DNA of 64,000 nucleotides from Capilliphycus salinus (GCF_047276495.1 NZ_CP178543.1:6138001-6202000), one strand, 5' to 3'. Numbered from the stretch's first letter, positions 35,258 through 44,496 are shown. Numbers and translations are program-made. Notes: generated from the letters alone by a model not told the origin.

Positions 35258-36418
35258 GTGAAAAAAATTGCCTTACAGAGTCCACCTGTCTTATCAAAAG
35301 AAGATATTCTCACCAAAATACTCAGCTATTTGTCTCAGTTTGACCTCAATCAAAAGCGAGTCTTAATGATTTGCGAAGACGTTACCCGTGCTACACCCCT
35401 TTATCAATTTTTTCCCGATTTTTTGCAGGTTATCCAAACAGATGCGAGTCAAATTAGTGTAATTTTTGCTTTGGGAACTCATCGCCCCATGACCCCCGCA
35501 GAAATGCAACAAAAATTAGGACTAACTCCCGAAGCAACTGATAATATTCAACTGATTAACCACAATGCTTTTGATGATAATTTATTAGTAGAAGTCGGAA
35601 AAATTGATAATATTCCCGTTAAAATTCATCATTCGGTCAGCGAACATGATATCATTATTGCGTTGGGAAGTATACTTCCTCATCGTGTGGTTGGTTTTTC
35701 GGGAGGGGCTAAATATCTTTGTCCCGGAATTGCCAATAAAGCCGCAATTGATTATACTCACTGGAAAATAACTCGGTATTCAGAATCAGAAATTATCGGC
35801 AAAATTGAGAATCCCATCCGTCAAATTATTCATCAAATTGCCGACTTGGTGATGACAACGTTACCGAAAATCTACGTTTCAGTTAATTTTATTACCCTCC
35901 CGACGGGAATTGCTGATTTATTCATCGGTGATTTTTATTCTTCTTACCAAGAAGCCGCAGAAGTTTGTGCGGAATACTTCGTTAAACCCGTCGAACCTTG
36001 CTCAAGTATGCTAACCTATATTGATAACAAATGCGTTGATTTTTGGCAGGGTGCAAAAGCCATTTATAACTGCGGTTCTCGCATCCAACAAGGCGGAAAA
36101 TTGGTGATTCGGGGTCAACTTTCGGAAAAAATATCGGGAACTCACGGCGAAATTATTAGCAAATTTGGCTATTCCAACCCGGAAACTATTCAACACTTAG
36201 TCGATGCGGGCGAGTTAACCAGTCCGGTTGTCGCCAGTCACATGATGCGGGTGAGTCAGGCGTTACAAAAATATCAGGTAATTTTGTCTTCTGAAAATAT
36301 TAGCCAAGCCGAATGTGAGGCGTTAAATTTGGGATATTTAGACCCGAATGACATTAATGAATCCGAGTTTGATTATGTGGTTTATAATGCCACCGATTTA
36401 ATTTTAACAGACATCTAA
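35258..36418 (+). CDS. LarA-like (nickel-pincer lactate racemase family) protein
   Basis: A 386-residue protein of the LarA family. Visible family motifs are CEDVTRATP (about 45-53), ALGTHRPMTPAEMQ (His about 74), LINHNAFDD (about 95-105), LGSILPHRVVGFSGGAKYLCPGI (about 143-165, with the His and the Lys that in LarA hold the nickel pincer cofactor) and, late, a His-rich segment. LarA interconverts D- and L-lactate; wider family members racemise or epimerise other 2-hydroxy acids. The cofactor needs LarB, LarC and LarE, none of which is in this window. The start is GTG at 35,258. Substrate unknown. Confidence 0.78.
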   Translation: MKKIALQSPPVLSKEDILTKILSYLSQFDLNQKRVLMICEDVTRATPLYQFFPDFLQVIQTDASQISVIFALGTHRPMTPAEMQQKLGLTPEATDNIQLINHNAFDDNLLVEVGKIDNIPVKIHHSVSEHDIIIALGSILPHRVVGFSGGAKYLCPGIANKAAIDYTHWKITRYSESEIIGKIENPIRQIIHQIADLVMTTLPKIYVSVNFITLPTGIADLFIGDFYSSYQEAAEVCAEYFVKPVEPCSSMLTYIDNKCVDFWQGAKAIYNCGSRIQQGGKLVIRGQLSEKISGTHGEIISKFGYSNPETIQHLVDAGELTSPVVASHMMRVSQALQKYQVILSSENISQAECEALNLGYLDPNDINESEFDYVVYNATDLILTDI

Positions 36419-36424
36419 ATCCTT

Positions 36425-36515
36425 GTCAAATTAATAATGATTCTGTCGGGGCGTGTTCTGCAAAAATTTCTGTTTCTCCGCAACAATTTAGATAAACCCG
36501 CCCCCTTCCAAAACC
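36425..36515. repeat. Dispersed CGGGGCGTGTT...AACCCGCCCC element
   Basis: Starts AATTAATAATGATTCTGTCGGGGCG and ends TAAACCCGCCCCCTTCC. The leading AATTAATAATNATTCTGTCGGGGCG recurs at 37,210-37,234, showing that the element's end extends beyond the GC core. Confidence 0.6.
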
Positions 36516-36553
36516 AAATTATATATATTGACATCTAAACGGTTATTAAAAAT

Positions 36554-37162
36554 TTAATCGGCTTGAGAAATACCGCTTGCTAAAATACCCATTATTTTGT
36601 TAACATCGTTGAGATAATATTCGCTCAAATCAATAGTTAATGTTTGGTTTTCTAATTTTAAAAATTGCCAAATGCTACCCGTTGTTACCGCACCGTAAAT
36701 GATTTTAATTTCCGTTTCGGCTTGCTGATTAAAAATTTGAGCGGCGACCATTTCCGCAGCACACTGACCCAAACCCGCATTAATATTTTCTTTCTTGGCT
36801 TCTACAACGGTAATGACTGGGGCTGTTAACATCAAAAGTTCTGGAGATTTCGTAATAATAAAATCACAAATTCCGTTTAACCCTTTGTTGAGGTCAACGG
36901 TAAAATCTATCCCCGAAAATAAACTAATTTGTTCTTGAAACTGTCGGCGTAAATCGACTAATATCGGAGCGATAATCATTTCAGAACGTGCTTTTTCACT
37001 GTTACTTCCTAAAGCAATGGGTAGATTAGAATTGAGGGTTTCTGTGAGTAAATTGCTTGGGGTGAGTTTGGGAACGTCTGCGAAAATATCCCGTTTTTCT
37101 AAAGTAACTAAACCAAACTCTTGTTTGGCTCTCGCTAAACTAAACTCACTGTAAGACATCAA
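36554..37162 (-). CDS. Uncharacterised protein with PD-(D/E)XK nuclease-like core
   Basis: A 202-residue protein I do not recognise by name. The segment NGICDFIITKSPE (Asp) followed by ITVVEAKKENI (Glu-x-Lys) and GLGQCAAEMVAAQIF (Gln on the next helix) matches the core of the PD-(D/E)XK nuclease fold, in the order seen in HsdR-N-type and related domains. A small deformed core of this kind is common in cyanobacterial orphan proteins that accompany mobile DNA. No methylase or other restriction subunit is close by, so a restriction role is not supported. It sits next to a tnpB relic. Confidence 0.6.
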   Translation of the reverse strand: MMSYSEFSLARAKQEFGLVTLEKRDIFADVPKLTPSNLLTETLNSNLPIALGSNSEKARSEMIIAPILVDLRRQFQEQISLFSGIDFTVDLNKGLNGICDFIITKSPELLMLTAPVITVVEAKKENINAGLGQCAAEMVAAQIFNQQAETEIKIIYGAVTTGSIWQFLKLENQTLTIDLSEYYLNDVNKIMGILASGISQAD

Positions 37163-37252
37163 CCAACGCCTCCGTTGAGTTTTGAATTATTATATCATGT
37201 CTGCCGATGAATTAATAATAATTCTGTCGGGGCGGGTTTATTAACGTTTTTT

Positions 37253-37475
37253 CTGATATTTATTAAGGGATTACATATTCAAGAAATACCGCTTAAAGAA
37301 AGGATTTTTAATTGTGAAGCTTGCGGTAAAGTTCAAGATGGTGACTATAACGCCAGCCTCAACTTAAAACGTGCCGAAGGCTATTCGGTTTGAGCCTGTG
37401 GACCGTGAGAAGTGCCGACACCTCAGGCAATGCCAGTGACTCGAAGCAAGCCGGAACGGAACTTTAATACGGGTT
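37253..37475 (+). mobile_element. Decayed IS200/IS605-type tnpB 3' end with right-end (omega-RNA-like) sequence
   Basis: From about 37,262 the plus frame reads ...PLKERIFNCEACGKVQDGD then YNASLNLKRAEGYSV and TGA (37,391). CxxCG, then D-x-D-Y-N-A-S-L-N is the second half of the TnpB zinc ribbon plus its last RuvC Asp. Past the TGA the same frame keeps protein-like text with a second TGA (ACGP-stop-EVPTPQAMPVTRSK), then runs into GC-rich DNA able to form short stems. In intact elements this zone encodes the guide-RNA scaffold and the transposon right end. No tnpA and no 5' part of tnpB are present; a dispersed repeat (37,205-37,240) replaces them. Confidence 0.7.
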
Positions 37476-37575
37476 GTACTGTATTATATCAGTTTTCGAT
37501 AGCAGTCAACTTGAATTAAAATAGATCACAAGACAACCCTATCCCTCAGATTTCAAAAAGGAGCGAGGTTAACTT

Positions 37576-38304
37576 ATGTTAAAAAAACAACTGTTTAAAT
37601 GTCTGGTGTTTTTATGTTTGTTCTTGGGAATCTTTTCGGTGACAAGTCTCCCGACTTTGGCGGTAGAATGTGGAGAGTCTTTGTTTAAAGAAGAACTGCT
37701 TACCCCACAACTTCAACAAGTCCAACAGCGGTTTTTAAATTTAGCTAACTCCTTTCAAGCTGATAGTAATGTCGATAGTATTTTTGAAGTGGCTATCGAA
37801 GGTAAATCTATAGAAGAAATAGAACAAATTATTACAGATAATCAATTAAATTACTTTACTCCCGCTCAAATTAACGGATTAGCAACTTTGTCCGATGGAT
37901 TTTCTCAAAGTTATGATTCGGTTGACGGAGAATGGAAAAAAACAGTTAAAGTCACTACAATTAATCGGCAAGGAAATACAATTTACCCCTACATCCAAAT
38001 TTTTTATGAAGATAACAATGGTGGGGTAATTAGAGTAAAACCTTACGGCAATACGGACGCACCTCCCAATTTAACTCATTTAAGAAAAGCTCACGGAACT
38101 TTATACTTTAAAAATGATCCTAACGGGGATTTATCTTGGGAAAATGAAGCTTTTAAAGTTTATGGGAATCAACTTCTTCCTAAATCTCCTAAAGACGTTA
38201 AACTCCCCGATGGTATCGTGTATGGTTCACAACAAGCAGAGGATTTCCTCGCCCAATGTTGGACTTATTACACTCATGTTCCCGTTGATAGTATTTTTGA
38301 TTAA
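37576..38304 (+). CDS. Secreted protein of unknown function
   Basis: I do not recognise this 242-residue protein. A clear signal peptide (residues 1-30: LFKCLVFLCLFLGIFSVTS then a cleavage region near TLAVE) leads to a mostly hydrophilic mature part with one helical stretch (about 45-80) and a beta-rich part (KTVKVTTINRQGNTIYPYIQ, HLRKAHGTLYFKND). Two Cys (about 32 and 230) could form a disulfide. A strong ribosome binding site, AAGGAG, lies at 37,558-37,563, about ten bases before the ATG. It stands alone between the tnpB relic and a repeat-rich spacer. Confidence 0.7.
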   Translation: MLKKQLFKCLVFLCLFLGIFSVTSLPTLAVECGESLFKEELLTPQLQQVQQRFLNLANSFQADSNVDSIFEVAIEGKSIEEIEQIITDNQLNYFTPAQINGLATLSDGFSQSYDSVDGEWKKTVKVTTINRQGNTIYPYIQIFYEDNNGGVIRVKPYGNTDAPPNLTHLRKAHGTLYFKNDPNGDLSWENEAFKVYGNQLLPKSPKDVKLPDGIVYGSQQAEDFLAQCWTYYTHVPVDSIFD

Positions 38305-38767
38305 CAGTCTCTAAAAAGCGGTCAAGAAAGCCGATTAGGAATTGATTAAAATTTGATTAATTTGTTTCAGTACAGCTAACACTATCGGGTAGGATTTGTA
38401 ACATGATAAACTAATCGGTGAATTTATTGATCCCCCTAAATCCCCCTTAATAATCCCCCTCCCGTCCCCCTTATAAAGGGGGAAGCCAGAGGAGGTTTCG
38501 CTTTAATTAGTACGGGGGACTTTTACCACTCTTTTCCCCTTCTTTTCCCCTTCTTTTCCCCTTCTTTTCCCCTTCTTTTCCCCTTCTTTTCCCCCCCCGC
38601 CTCCCTTTTTAAGGGAGGTGCCGTAGGCGGAGGGATCAAAGGCTTGCTAGGGGGGATAAAAAGGCTTGCTCGGGGGGATAAAATTTAAGATTTCATCTCG
38701 TTTCAAAAAACAGCAAGAGGCGCATTGCCATGCGCCCCTACGGATGGAATTTCAACTGACAAACGAA
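38305..38767. repeat. Spacer: second copy of the CCCCCTAAATC / TTTTCCCCTTC composite
   Basis: ATCCCCCTAAATCCCCCTTAATAATCCCCC and CCCCCTTATAAAGGGGGA (38,428-38,480) precede about six copies of the 11-bp TTTTCCCCTTC unit (38,530-38,592) and then GGGGGGATAAAAGGCTTGCT-like pieces (38,640-38,690). Order and parts match 19,381-19,640. A GGCGCATTGCCATGCGCCCC palindrome follows at 38,717. No gene is supported. Confidence 0.8.
38717..38742. repeat. GGCGCATTGCCATGCGCC palindrome, copy 1
   Basis: GGCGCATTGCCATGCGCC followed by CCTAC. The same sequence is found at 46,380-46,402 just upstream of the clpP genes' downstream spacer, so it is another dispersed repeat. Confidence 0.6.
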
Positions 38768-40099
38768 CTAACGAAGCTGGAGAATTTGAGCGGTTAACGC
38801 CAAACTTTCTTCATACAAAATATCGCGACCCCAACGTTGCAATTGCTGCGTCATCAGGGATTCTGCTTTTTGGTCAGAAGTCGCCGTTACCTGTTCGGTG
38901 CGACAAGATTGAGCGCTTCCGCCCGCTTCCATCCGCATACAACCGGTTGTTTCCGAACATAAAATCGTGCAGCAATTCGCATTCGGATTACTCGAAGTCA
39001 AGCGCAAACCGACCAAATCACCGGGAATTTCGCCATAATCAGCCGCAGGAATCGCCGCCAACTCTGCAACAATTTCCTTATTATTTGGAGCTTTAAACTT
39101 GACATATTTCAAGTCATAATCTCCGCCTTCGGAAGTAAAAGAAATCGGTTTCCAATCCAAACGAGAAGCAAACCAACCCAAAAACATTAACGCTTGGGTG
39201 GCATTTCCCTTTTCATAATCAATCGCCACATTATCAATTTCCCCCAACGACATCCGACGTTCGGGCGGGTCAAAAGCGGCGGCCGATAACTCTTGCCAGG
39301 GTGCCAAACGGTGCCAATTCAAATCGGCAATATAAGTTTCTTGTTCGATCAATTCCTGCATTTTCAACAATTCCGATTCGGGATCGCTAAAATAACAAGA
39401 ATCCACAATCAAACAATTACTACAAGTGGAAAGTCGCTTAAACAATTCCTGTTCGGGGTTGGGTGTCGCCTTCCACCAAACAAACTTGGGTAAGTCGGGA
39501 ATCATCAACGACGCCACCACATCGCTAACCCGTTCTAAGGCTTCTTTGGTGCCGCGTAACGTGATATATTCAGCACAGATAAGACTTTCTTCCCTCTTTT
39601 GCTGAATCGGACAGTAAGCCGAAACCTGAGCCGTTACCCCGGTATCTTCCCCCATGATCGGACATAAGGTAATAATCCGACAGGGATTTTGAGCGGCGAT
39701 CGCTTCACTAATACTAAACCCGCGCCCGTCTAAATTTACAATTTGTTTGCGTTCGTCGGGAAGCTTGGCAAATTCTTCGCGGAGTTTAGCCAAAGTGTGG
39801 GAATCAACCCGCCCGGTAATACTCAAACCATAAGCCTTTTGAGCCTGTTTAATCGCTTCGCGGGTGTTTGACCCGTGAATGCCATCGATCGCCTCAGAAT
39901 AGAATCCCAAGCCGGCTAGGAGTTGTTGAAACTCTTCCGGTTCGTAGATGACCATGCTAAACGTCGCCGCGCGGGTGGCGACCGCCGTTGTCTTACCGCC
40001 CCCGACGGCTTGAGAAAGCCAGATCCCATTTAATTCGCCCTCAATTTCGCTGAGGGAGATATCTTTTGGTTTTTGTAATGCAACAAGTGGTGTACTCAT
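38768..40099 (-). CDS. opcA: Glucose-6-phosphate dehydrogenase assembly protein OpcA
   Basis: OpcA is the cyanobacterial partner that assembles and activates glucose-6-phosphate dehydrogenase and couples it to thioredoxin-based redox control. The 443-residue protein has an N-terminal linker (LSQAVGGGKTTAVATRAAT), a peptidoglycan-binding-like three-helix segment (LGFYSEAIDGIHGSNTREAI, about 65-110) and the OpcA body, with a Cys-rich C-terminal zone (NCCTILCSETTGC, about 375-390) and earlier Cys (CSNCLIVDSC), candidates for the redox switch. It is the last gene of the fbp-tal-zwf-opcA run on the minus strand, 153 bp after zwf. Confidence 0.93.
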   Translation of the reverse strand: MSTPLVALQKPKDISLSEIEGELNGIWLSQAVGGGKTTAVATRAATFSMVIYEPEEFQQLLAGLGFYSEAIDGIHGSNTREAIKQAQKAYGLSITGRVDSHTLAKLREEFAKLPDERKQIVNLDGRGFSISEAIAAQNPCRIITLCPIMGEDTGVTAQVSAYCPIQQKREESLICAEYITLRGTKEALERVSDVVASLMIPDLPKFVWWKATPNPEQELFKRLSTCSNCLIVDSCYFSDPESELLKMQELIEQETYIADLNWHRLAPWQELSAAAFDPPERRMSLGEIDNVAIDYEKGNATQALMFLGWFASRLDWKPISFTSEGGDYDLKYVKFKAPNNKEIVAELAAIPAADYGEIPGDLVGLRLTSSNPNANCCTILCSETTGCMRMEAGGSAQSCRTEQVTATSDQKAESLMTQQLQRWGRDILYEESLALTAQILQLR

Positions 40100-40252
40100 A
40101 GTGTCAATCGCTAGTGATTCGCTATTAGCTGTTCATTGTAGAGATGTCCGAAGCGTTCACAGGGGTTATTGTCTTTGGCTATCCGGGAGCGGAAGTCACT
40201 CAATCCCCTGCTTCCCCTGATCGCTCCCGCCTTCTGACGCTTCCCCGCAATT

Positions 40253-41782
40253 TTACAGTCGCCGCCAACGACGACCATCGCGGTTGAGCAACAATTCCGC
40301 TTCTACGGGTTCCCAAGTTCCCGCTTCGTACATCGGAATCGCCTCGGGAGGTGCGGGTGCGTCCCAAACCTCTAGAATTGGAGTAATAATCTTCCAAGAG
40401 GCTTCTACCTCATCCCCTCGGGTGAACAGGGTTTGATCGGCAAGCATACAATCAATCAACAGACGGGCGTAAGCGTCGGTACTCGGCTTACCAAAGGCGG
40501 TATCGTAGCGAAAATCCATATCTACCGACCGGGTTCTCAGGGAGTTTCCGGGGGTTTTCACCTCAAACCGCATGGAAATTCCCTCGTTGGGTTGAATTCG
40601 CAGGGCGAGAACGTTGGGGTTCGCTTGTTTGGCCGCCGACTGGAACATCAAATAGGGAACTTCTTTAAACTGGATGGCAATTTCTGAGACTTTTTTCGGC
40701 ATCCGTTTTCCGGTTCGCAGATAGAACGGTACCCCTTTCCAGCGCCAGTTATCGATATTGAGTTTCAACGCCGCATAAGTCGGTGTGGTTGAATTGGGGT
40801 CTGCGCCTTCTTCGTCTCGATAACCGGGAACTTCTTTGCCTTTCATCCAACCGGCAGTATACTGACCTCTAACGGCCGACTGTTCCAAGTTGGCAATATC
40901 GGCGAGGTGGGTCGCCTGCAAGACTTTTACTTTCTCGTTGCGAATGCTATCGGCTTCCAAGGAGTTGGGCGGTTCCATCGCCGTCAAACAGAAAAGCTGC
41001 ATCAGGTGGTTCTGCACCATGTCCCGCAACGCCCCGGAGGTTTCGTAGTAACCGGCCCTGCCTTCTAAGCCTACCGTTTCCGCAACAGTAATTTGAACGT
41101 GATCGACAAATTGGCGGTTCCACAGGGGTTCAAAAATGGCGTTGGCAAACCGGAACACCATCAAGTTTTGAACGGTTTCTTTGCCCAGATAGTGGTCAAT
41201 GCGGTAAACCTGTTCTTCTGCACAAACTTGACGGACAACTCGGTTGAGAACTTGGGCGGTACTGAGGTCGCGACCGAAGGGTTTTTCGATCACCAAACGG
41301 TTCTTTTTCGGGTCGGTTAACATTCCGGCCGCGCCGAGTTGTTGAATGGCTTCTCCGAAGTAACGGGGCGCCACAGACAGGTAAAAGACCCGGTTTCCTC
41401 GGGTTCCTCTCTGTTCGTCGAGTTCGCCTAAAAATGCCTTGAGTTTCTGGTAGCTTTCTTGTTGATCGATGTTTCCAGAACAGTAAAACAACCCCTTGGT
41501 GAAGTCGTTCCACAGTTCCTCCGATTGTATCCCGCCCCCGAATTCTTCGACGCCGATCCGCATCTGTTCGCGGAAGTAGTCGTGAGTCCACTCCCGTCGG
41601 GCGACTCCGACTATGGTTAATTCTGGAGGAAGTTTACGTTCGAGGCGCATTTGATACAGCGCCGGAACCAGTTTGCGCTGAGTTAAATCCCCTGATGCAC
41701 CGTAGATTACTAAAATCTGGGGTTCAGGGATGCGATCTTGTTGCAGTCCAACCCGTAACGGATTTTCGAGTAGTGTGACCAT
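40253..41782 (-). CDS. zwf: Glucose-6-phosphate 1-dehydrogenase
   Basis: Oxidises glucose 6-phosphate to 6-phosphogluconolactone with NADP, the entry step of the oxidative pentose phosphate pathway used by cyanobacteria in the dark. The dinucleotide-binding motif is IYGASGDLTQRKLVP (about 27-41), the active-site motif is RIDHYLGKETVQN (about 195-207, with the Lys/His pair) and EKPFG (about 167) is present. Length (509) is normal. Cys near the N-terminal third that take part in redox inactivation in other cyanobacteria are not obvious apart from Cys189 in the VCAEEQ segment. It lies between tal and opcA; pgl, the next enzyme, is at 60,930. Confidence 0.96.
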   Translation of the reverse strand: MVTLLENPLRVGLQQDRIPEPQILVIYGASGDLTQRKLVPALYQMRLERKLPPELTIVGVARREWTHDYFREQMRIGVEEFGGGIQSEELWNDFTKGLFYCSGNIDQQESYQKLKAFLGELDEQRGTRGNRVFYLSVAPRYFGEAIQQLGAAGMLTDPKKNRLVIEKPFGRDLSTAQVLNRVVRQVCAEEQVYRIDHYLGKETVQNLMVFRFANAIFEPLWNRQFVDHVQITVAETVGLEGRAGYYETSGALRDMVQNHLMQLFCLTAMEPPNSLEADSIRNEKVKVLQATHLADIANLEQSAVRGQYTAGWMKGKEVPGYRDEEGADPNSTTPTYAALKLNIDNWRWKGVPFYLRTGKRMPKKVSEIAIQFKEVPYLMFQSAAKQANPNVLALRIQPNEGISMRFEVKTPGNSLRTRSVDMDFRYDTAFGKPSTDAYARLLIDCMLADQTLFTRGDEVEASWKIITPILEVWDAPAPPEAIPMYEAGTWEPVEAELLLNRDGRRWRRL

Positions 41783-42067
41783 TTACATTCCCTTGTCAAT
41801 TTAGTTGAGGCGGTGACACTTTTTGTTTGTTTTAATTATCTGTTTTTGGCGATCGCCAAACCGTTAGAAATGAACAGTTATCGATTTTACTTTTTAGGCG
41901 GGGAACTTTTGAGCTTGAAAGCCTGATTCAGCAAGCTATTGAGTGAGGTTTTCCTCTTTAACCAACAGGCTTTTTTCTCTGGGAGTGCCTAAAATAATTG
42001 ACCGTTCAAACTTAGGCGGTAATACCTATCTAATCGGCTGTCACCCGTGCGATCGCCATTCCGTTCA
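41783..42067. other. Spacer between tal and zwf
   Basis: Contains HIP1-like GGCGATCGCC (41,849) and GCGATCGCC (42,050) sites. No hairpin with a T-run was found on the minus strand, so read-through from tal into zwf is possible, but zwf may also have its own promoter here. Confidence 0.3.
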
Positions 42068-43213
42068 CTATCCCACCGTTGAAAGCTGTTTTACCTTTTC
42101 TTCTAAGGAACCCATCAACGAAGTAAAGGGTTTAACAAACTTATCAATGCCTTCGCTTAATAAGTCATCCATGACTTGATCGAGGTCGATATTAATGTCA
42201 GGATCTTTGAGACTTTCAATCAAGTGATAAGCCTGATCAACATCGGTTTCGACCCGATTTTCAACATCACAATGATCGGCGCAAGCATCAATAGTATTCG
42301 GAGGTAATGTATTAACGGTATTCGGCCCGATCAGTTCGTCAACATACATGACATCGCTGTAGCTTGGGTTTTTGGTGCTGGTACTCGCCCACAGTAACCG
42401 CTGTGTATTTGCACCTTTTGCCGATAACGTTTTCCAGCGATCGCTTTGAATAATTTTCTTGTATTCTTGATAAGCAATCTTGGCGTTAGCAATGGCAACT
42501 TTACCTTTAACTTCCTCTAATTTTGCCTTGCGATTCAAGTCGGTTACGCCGTGCAGTTGGTCATCAATCGCATCATCAATATTACTATCAATGCGACTGA
42601 GAAAGAAACTCGCCACCGACGCCAACTTACTGATATCTTTTCCTTGATTGAGACGGGCTTCTAAGCCTTTAATATAAGCCCAAGCCGTCTCCACATAACT
42701 TTTCACCGAAAACAGCAAAGTCACGTTAACATTAATTCCGTGAGCGATCACCCGTTCAACCGCCGGAAGTCCTTCGGGAGTTCCCGGAATTTTGATCATC
42801 ACATTTTCCCGACCGATGGCTTCATAATAGCGTAAAGCCTCTTTAACGGTACTCTCGGTATCTTTAGCAATAGTCGGGGGAACTTCAATGCTGACATAAC
42901 CATCCAATCCGCCCGTTTGTTCGTAGACCGGCTTAAAAATATCGCAAGCATTGCGAATATCTTCAAACACCAGGGACTCATAAATTTCCATCACCGACTT
43001 GCCGGCTTTAATCCCTTTTTCAATCTCCGCATCATAGATGGCATTTCCCTTAATGGCCTTCTCAAAAATCGCCGGGTTAGAAGTAATTCCCCGAATCCCT
43101 TTTTCAACCATTAACGTCTTCAATTCGCCGGACTCAATCAGGTCGCGGCTTAAATTATCCATCCAGATACTTTGACCGAGATTTCCAATTTCCAGCAGAT
43201 GATTTGTGGTCAT
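42068..43213 (-). CDS. tal: Transaldolase
   Basis: Transfers a dihydroxyacetone unit between sugar phosphates in the pentose phosphate pathway. The Schiff-base Lys is in ENVMIKIPGTPEGLPAV (about residue 141), GITSNPAIFEKAI marks the N-terminal barrel strand, and NVTLLFSVKSYVETAWAYI and LASVASFFLSRIDSNID are typical of the family's long (about 380-residue) class. The length is 381. It lies between fbp and zwf on the same strand, the usual cyanobacterial order, so joint expression under dark/redox control is likely. Confidence 0.96.
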   Translation of the reverse strand: MTTNHLLEIGNLGQSIWMDNLSRDLIESGELKTLMVEKGIRGITSNPAIFEKAIKGNAIYDAEIEKGIKAGKSVMEIYESLVFEDIRNACDIFKPVYEQTGGLDGYVSIEVPPTIAKDTESTVKEALRYYEAIGRENVMIKIPGTPEGLPAVERVIAHGINVNVTLLFSVKSYVETAWAYIKGLEARLNQGKDISKLASVASFFLSRIDSNIDDAIDDQLHGVTDLNRKAKLEEVKGKVAIANAKIAYQEYKKIIQSDRWKTLSAKGANTQRLLWASTSTKNPSYSDVMYVDELIGPNTVNTLPPNTIDACADHCDVENRVETDVDQAYHLIESLKDPDINIDLDQVMDDLLSEGIDKFVKPFTSLMGSLEEKVKQLSTVG

Positions 43214-43393
43214 AACTGCAATTCCTGTAACGTCTACAAAATTGAAACAAATAGAGAGCGGATTTTCCGATTAAGCGAACTGTAAGACCAATCAATCTCT
43301 AATTTAAACAGTTCAGTTAATCGGTGTTTCCGATTCAATCTCGCTTTCCGATTCTATCGGTGAATGTTTTCGCCTAGAGGTATTTTTAGGCCT

Positions 43394-43421
43394 AACTCTA
43401 GAAAGAGGACCGTCTAGAGTT
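43394..43421 (-). terminator. Inverted repeat just after fbp
   Basis: AACTCTAGA (43,394) pairs with TCTAGAGTT (43,413), a nine-base stem with a ten-base loop, 11 bases beyond the fbp stop on the minus strand. No T-run follows, so it may be an RNA-stabilising hairpin or a weak terminator rather than a full stop before tal. Confidence 0.45.
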
Positions 43422-43431
43422 CTAGAAACGA

Positions 43432-44496
43432 CTATTGTTGATCTCGACGCACCCGATCTTGAATAAACGACTCTACCAGGGCAACATCTTCTTTACTACC
43501 AATCACAAGAGGCGTGCGTTGATGTAATTTATTGGGAACCACATCCATAATTTCTTCAGTTCCCGTAGAAGCCCGTCCTCCGGCTTGTTCCATTAAGAAA
43601 GCCATCGGCGCCGACTCGTACAACAACCGCAGTTTTCCTTCCGGTTTTTTGACGGTACCGGGATACAAAAACACACCACCCTGATACAAAATTCTATGAA
43701 TATCTCCGACTAAAGCGCCGCTATATCTAGCCGTGTAACCGTCGTGACGGTGAACATAACGAATATAATCGCGAATGGATTCATCCCACTGCCAGAAATT
43801 CCCTTCGTTGACGCTGTAGACCGGACCGTGATCGGGAATTGTAATGTTCTCATCTGCAAGAATAAATTCACCCAGACTCGGGTCTAAAGTGAAGGAATGA
43901 ACACCCGTCCCAATGCTGTAAACCAGCAATGTACTCGGCCCGTAGAGGATGTATCCCGCAGCGATTTGTTTGCGTCCATGTTGCAGCAAGTCCGCAGCCT
44001 CGCCCTCTTCGTCGTTCCCTTCCTGTTGACGAATGGAAAATATCGATCCGACATTCAGGTTGGTATCGAGATTGGATGAACCATCTAGCGGGTCATAAAG
44101 CAGGGTGTAGCGTCCGATGGGGCAGTTTTCGGGAATATAGTAAGGCTTCTCCATTTCCTCGGATGCCAAGCGACAAACTAGGCCGCTTTGTTTGAAAACG
44201 GAGATAAACACCGCATTGGAGTAGAGATCCATTTGTTTGACTTCTTCCCCTTGGACGTTCACACTGCCGGTGAACCCCAAAGCATCATCTACTAATCCCG
44301 CCCGACTCAAACGACGTGCAATCAGCTTACCCGCCAGTCCGATGCGGTTCATCAGGGCGCTGATGTCTTGGGCATCGGGGGAAAAACTATTGAGTTGTTC
44401 GAGAACGTGACGGGATAGCGTGGTGCAGTCCCGATCGATATATTGTCCCTGATCCAGAGGATCGGAGGGCGTGGGCTTGGCTGGAATCTGAACCAT
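43432..44496 (-). CDS. fbp: Fructose-1,6-bisphosphatase, class I
   Basis: Hydrolyses fructose 1,6-bisphosphate to fructose 6-phosphate. The metal/substrate motif YDPLDGSSNLDTN (about 115-127), ASEEMEKPYY (about 95) and the late RYVHRHDGYTARYSGALVGD with KLRLLYESAPMAFLMEQAGG mark the class I enzyme. Length (354) fits. Most cyanobacteria also have a class II FBP/SBPase for the Calvin cycle; this class I gene heading a tal-zwf-opcA run is the pentose-phosphate-linked copy, recycling fructose bisphosphate back to glucose 6-phosphate. Confidence 0.96.
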   Translation of the reverse strand: MVQIPAKPTPSDPLDQGQYIDRDCTTLSRHVLEQLNSFSPDAQDISALMNRIGLAGKLIARRLSRAGLVDDALGFTGSVNVQGEEVKQMDLYSNAVFISVFKQSGLVCRLASEEMEKPYYIPENCPIGRYTLLYDPLDGSSNLDTNLNVGSIFSIRQQEGNDEEGEAADLLQHGRKQIAAGYILYGPSTLLVYSIGTGVHSFTLDPSLGEFILADENITIPDHGPVYSVNEGNFWQWDESIRDYIRYVHRHDGYTARYSGALVGDIHRILYQGGVFLYPGTVKKPEGKLRLLYESAPMAFLMEQAGGRASTGTEEIMDVVPNKLHQRTPLVIGSKEDVALVESFIQDRVRRDQQ

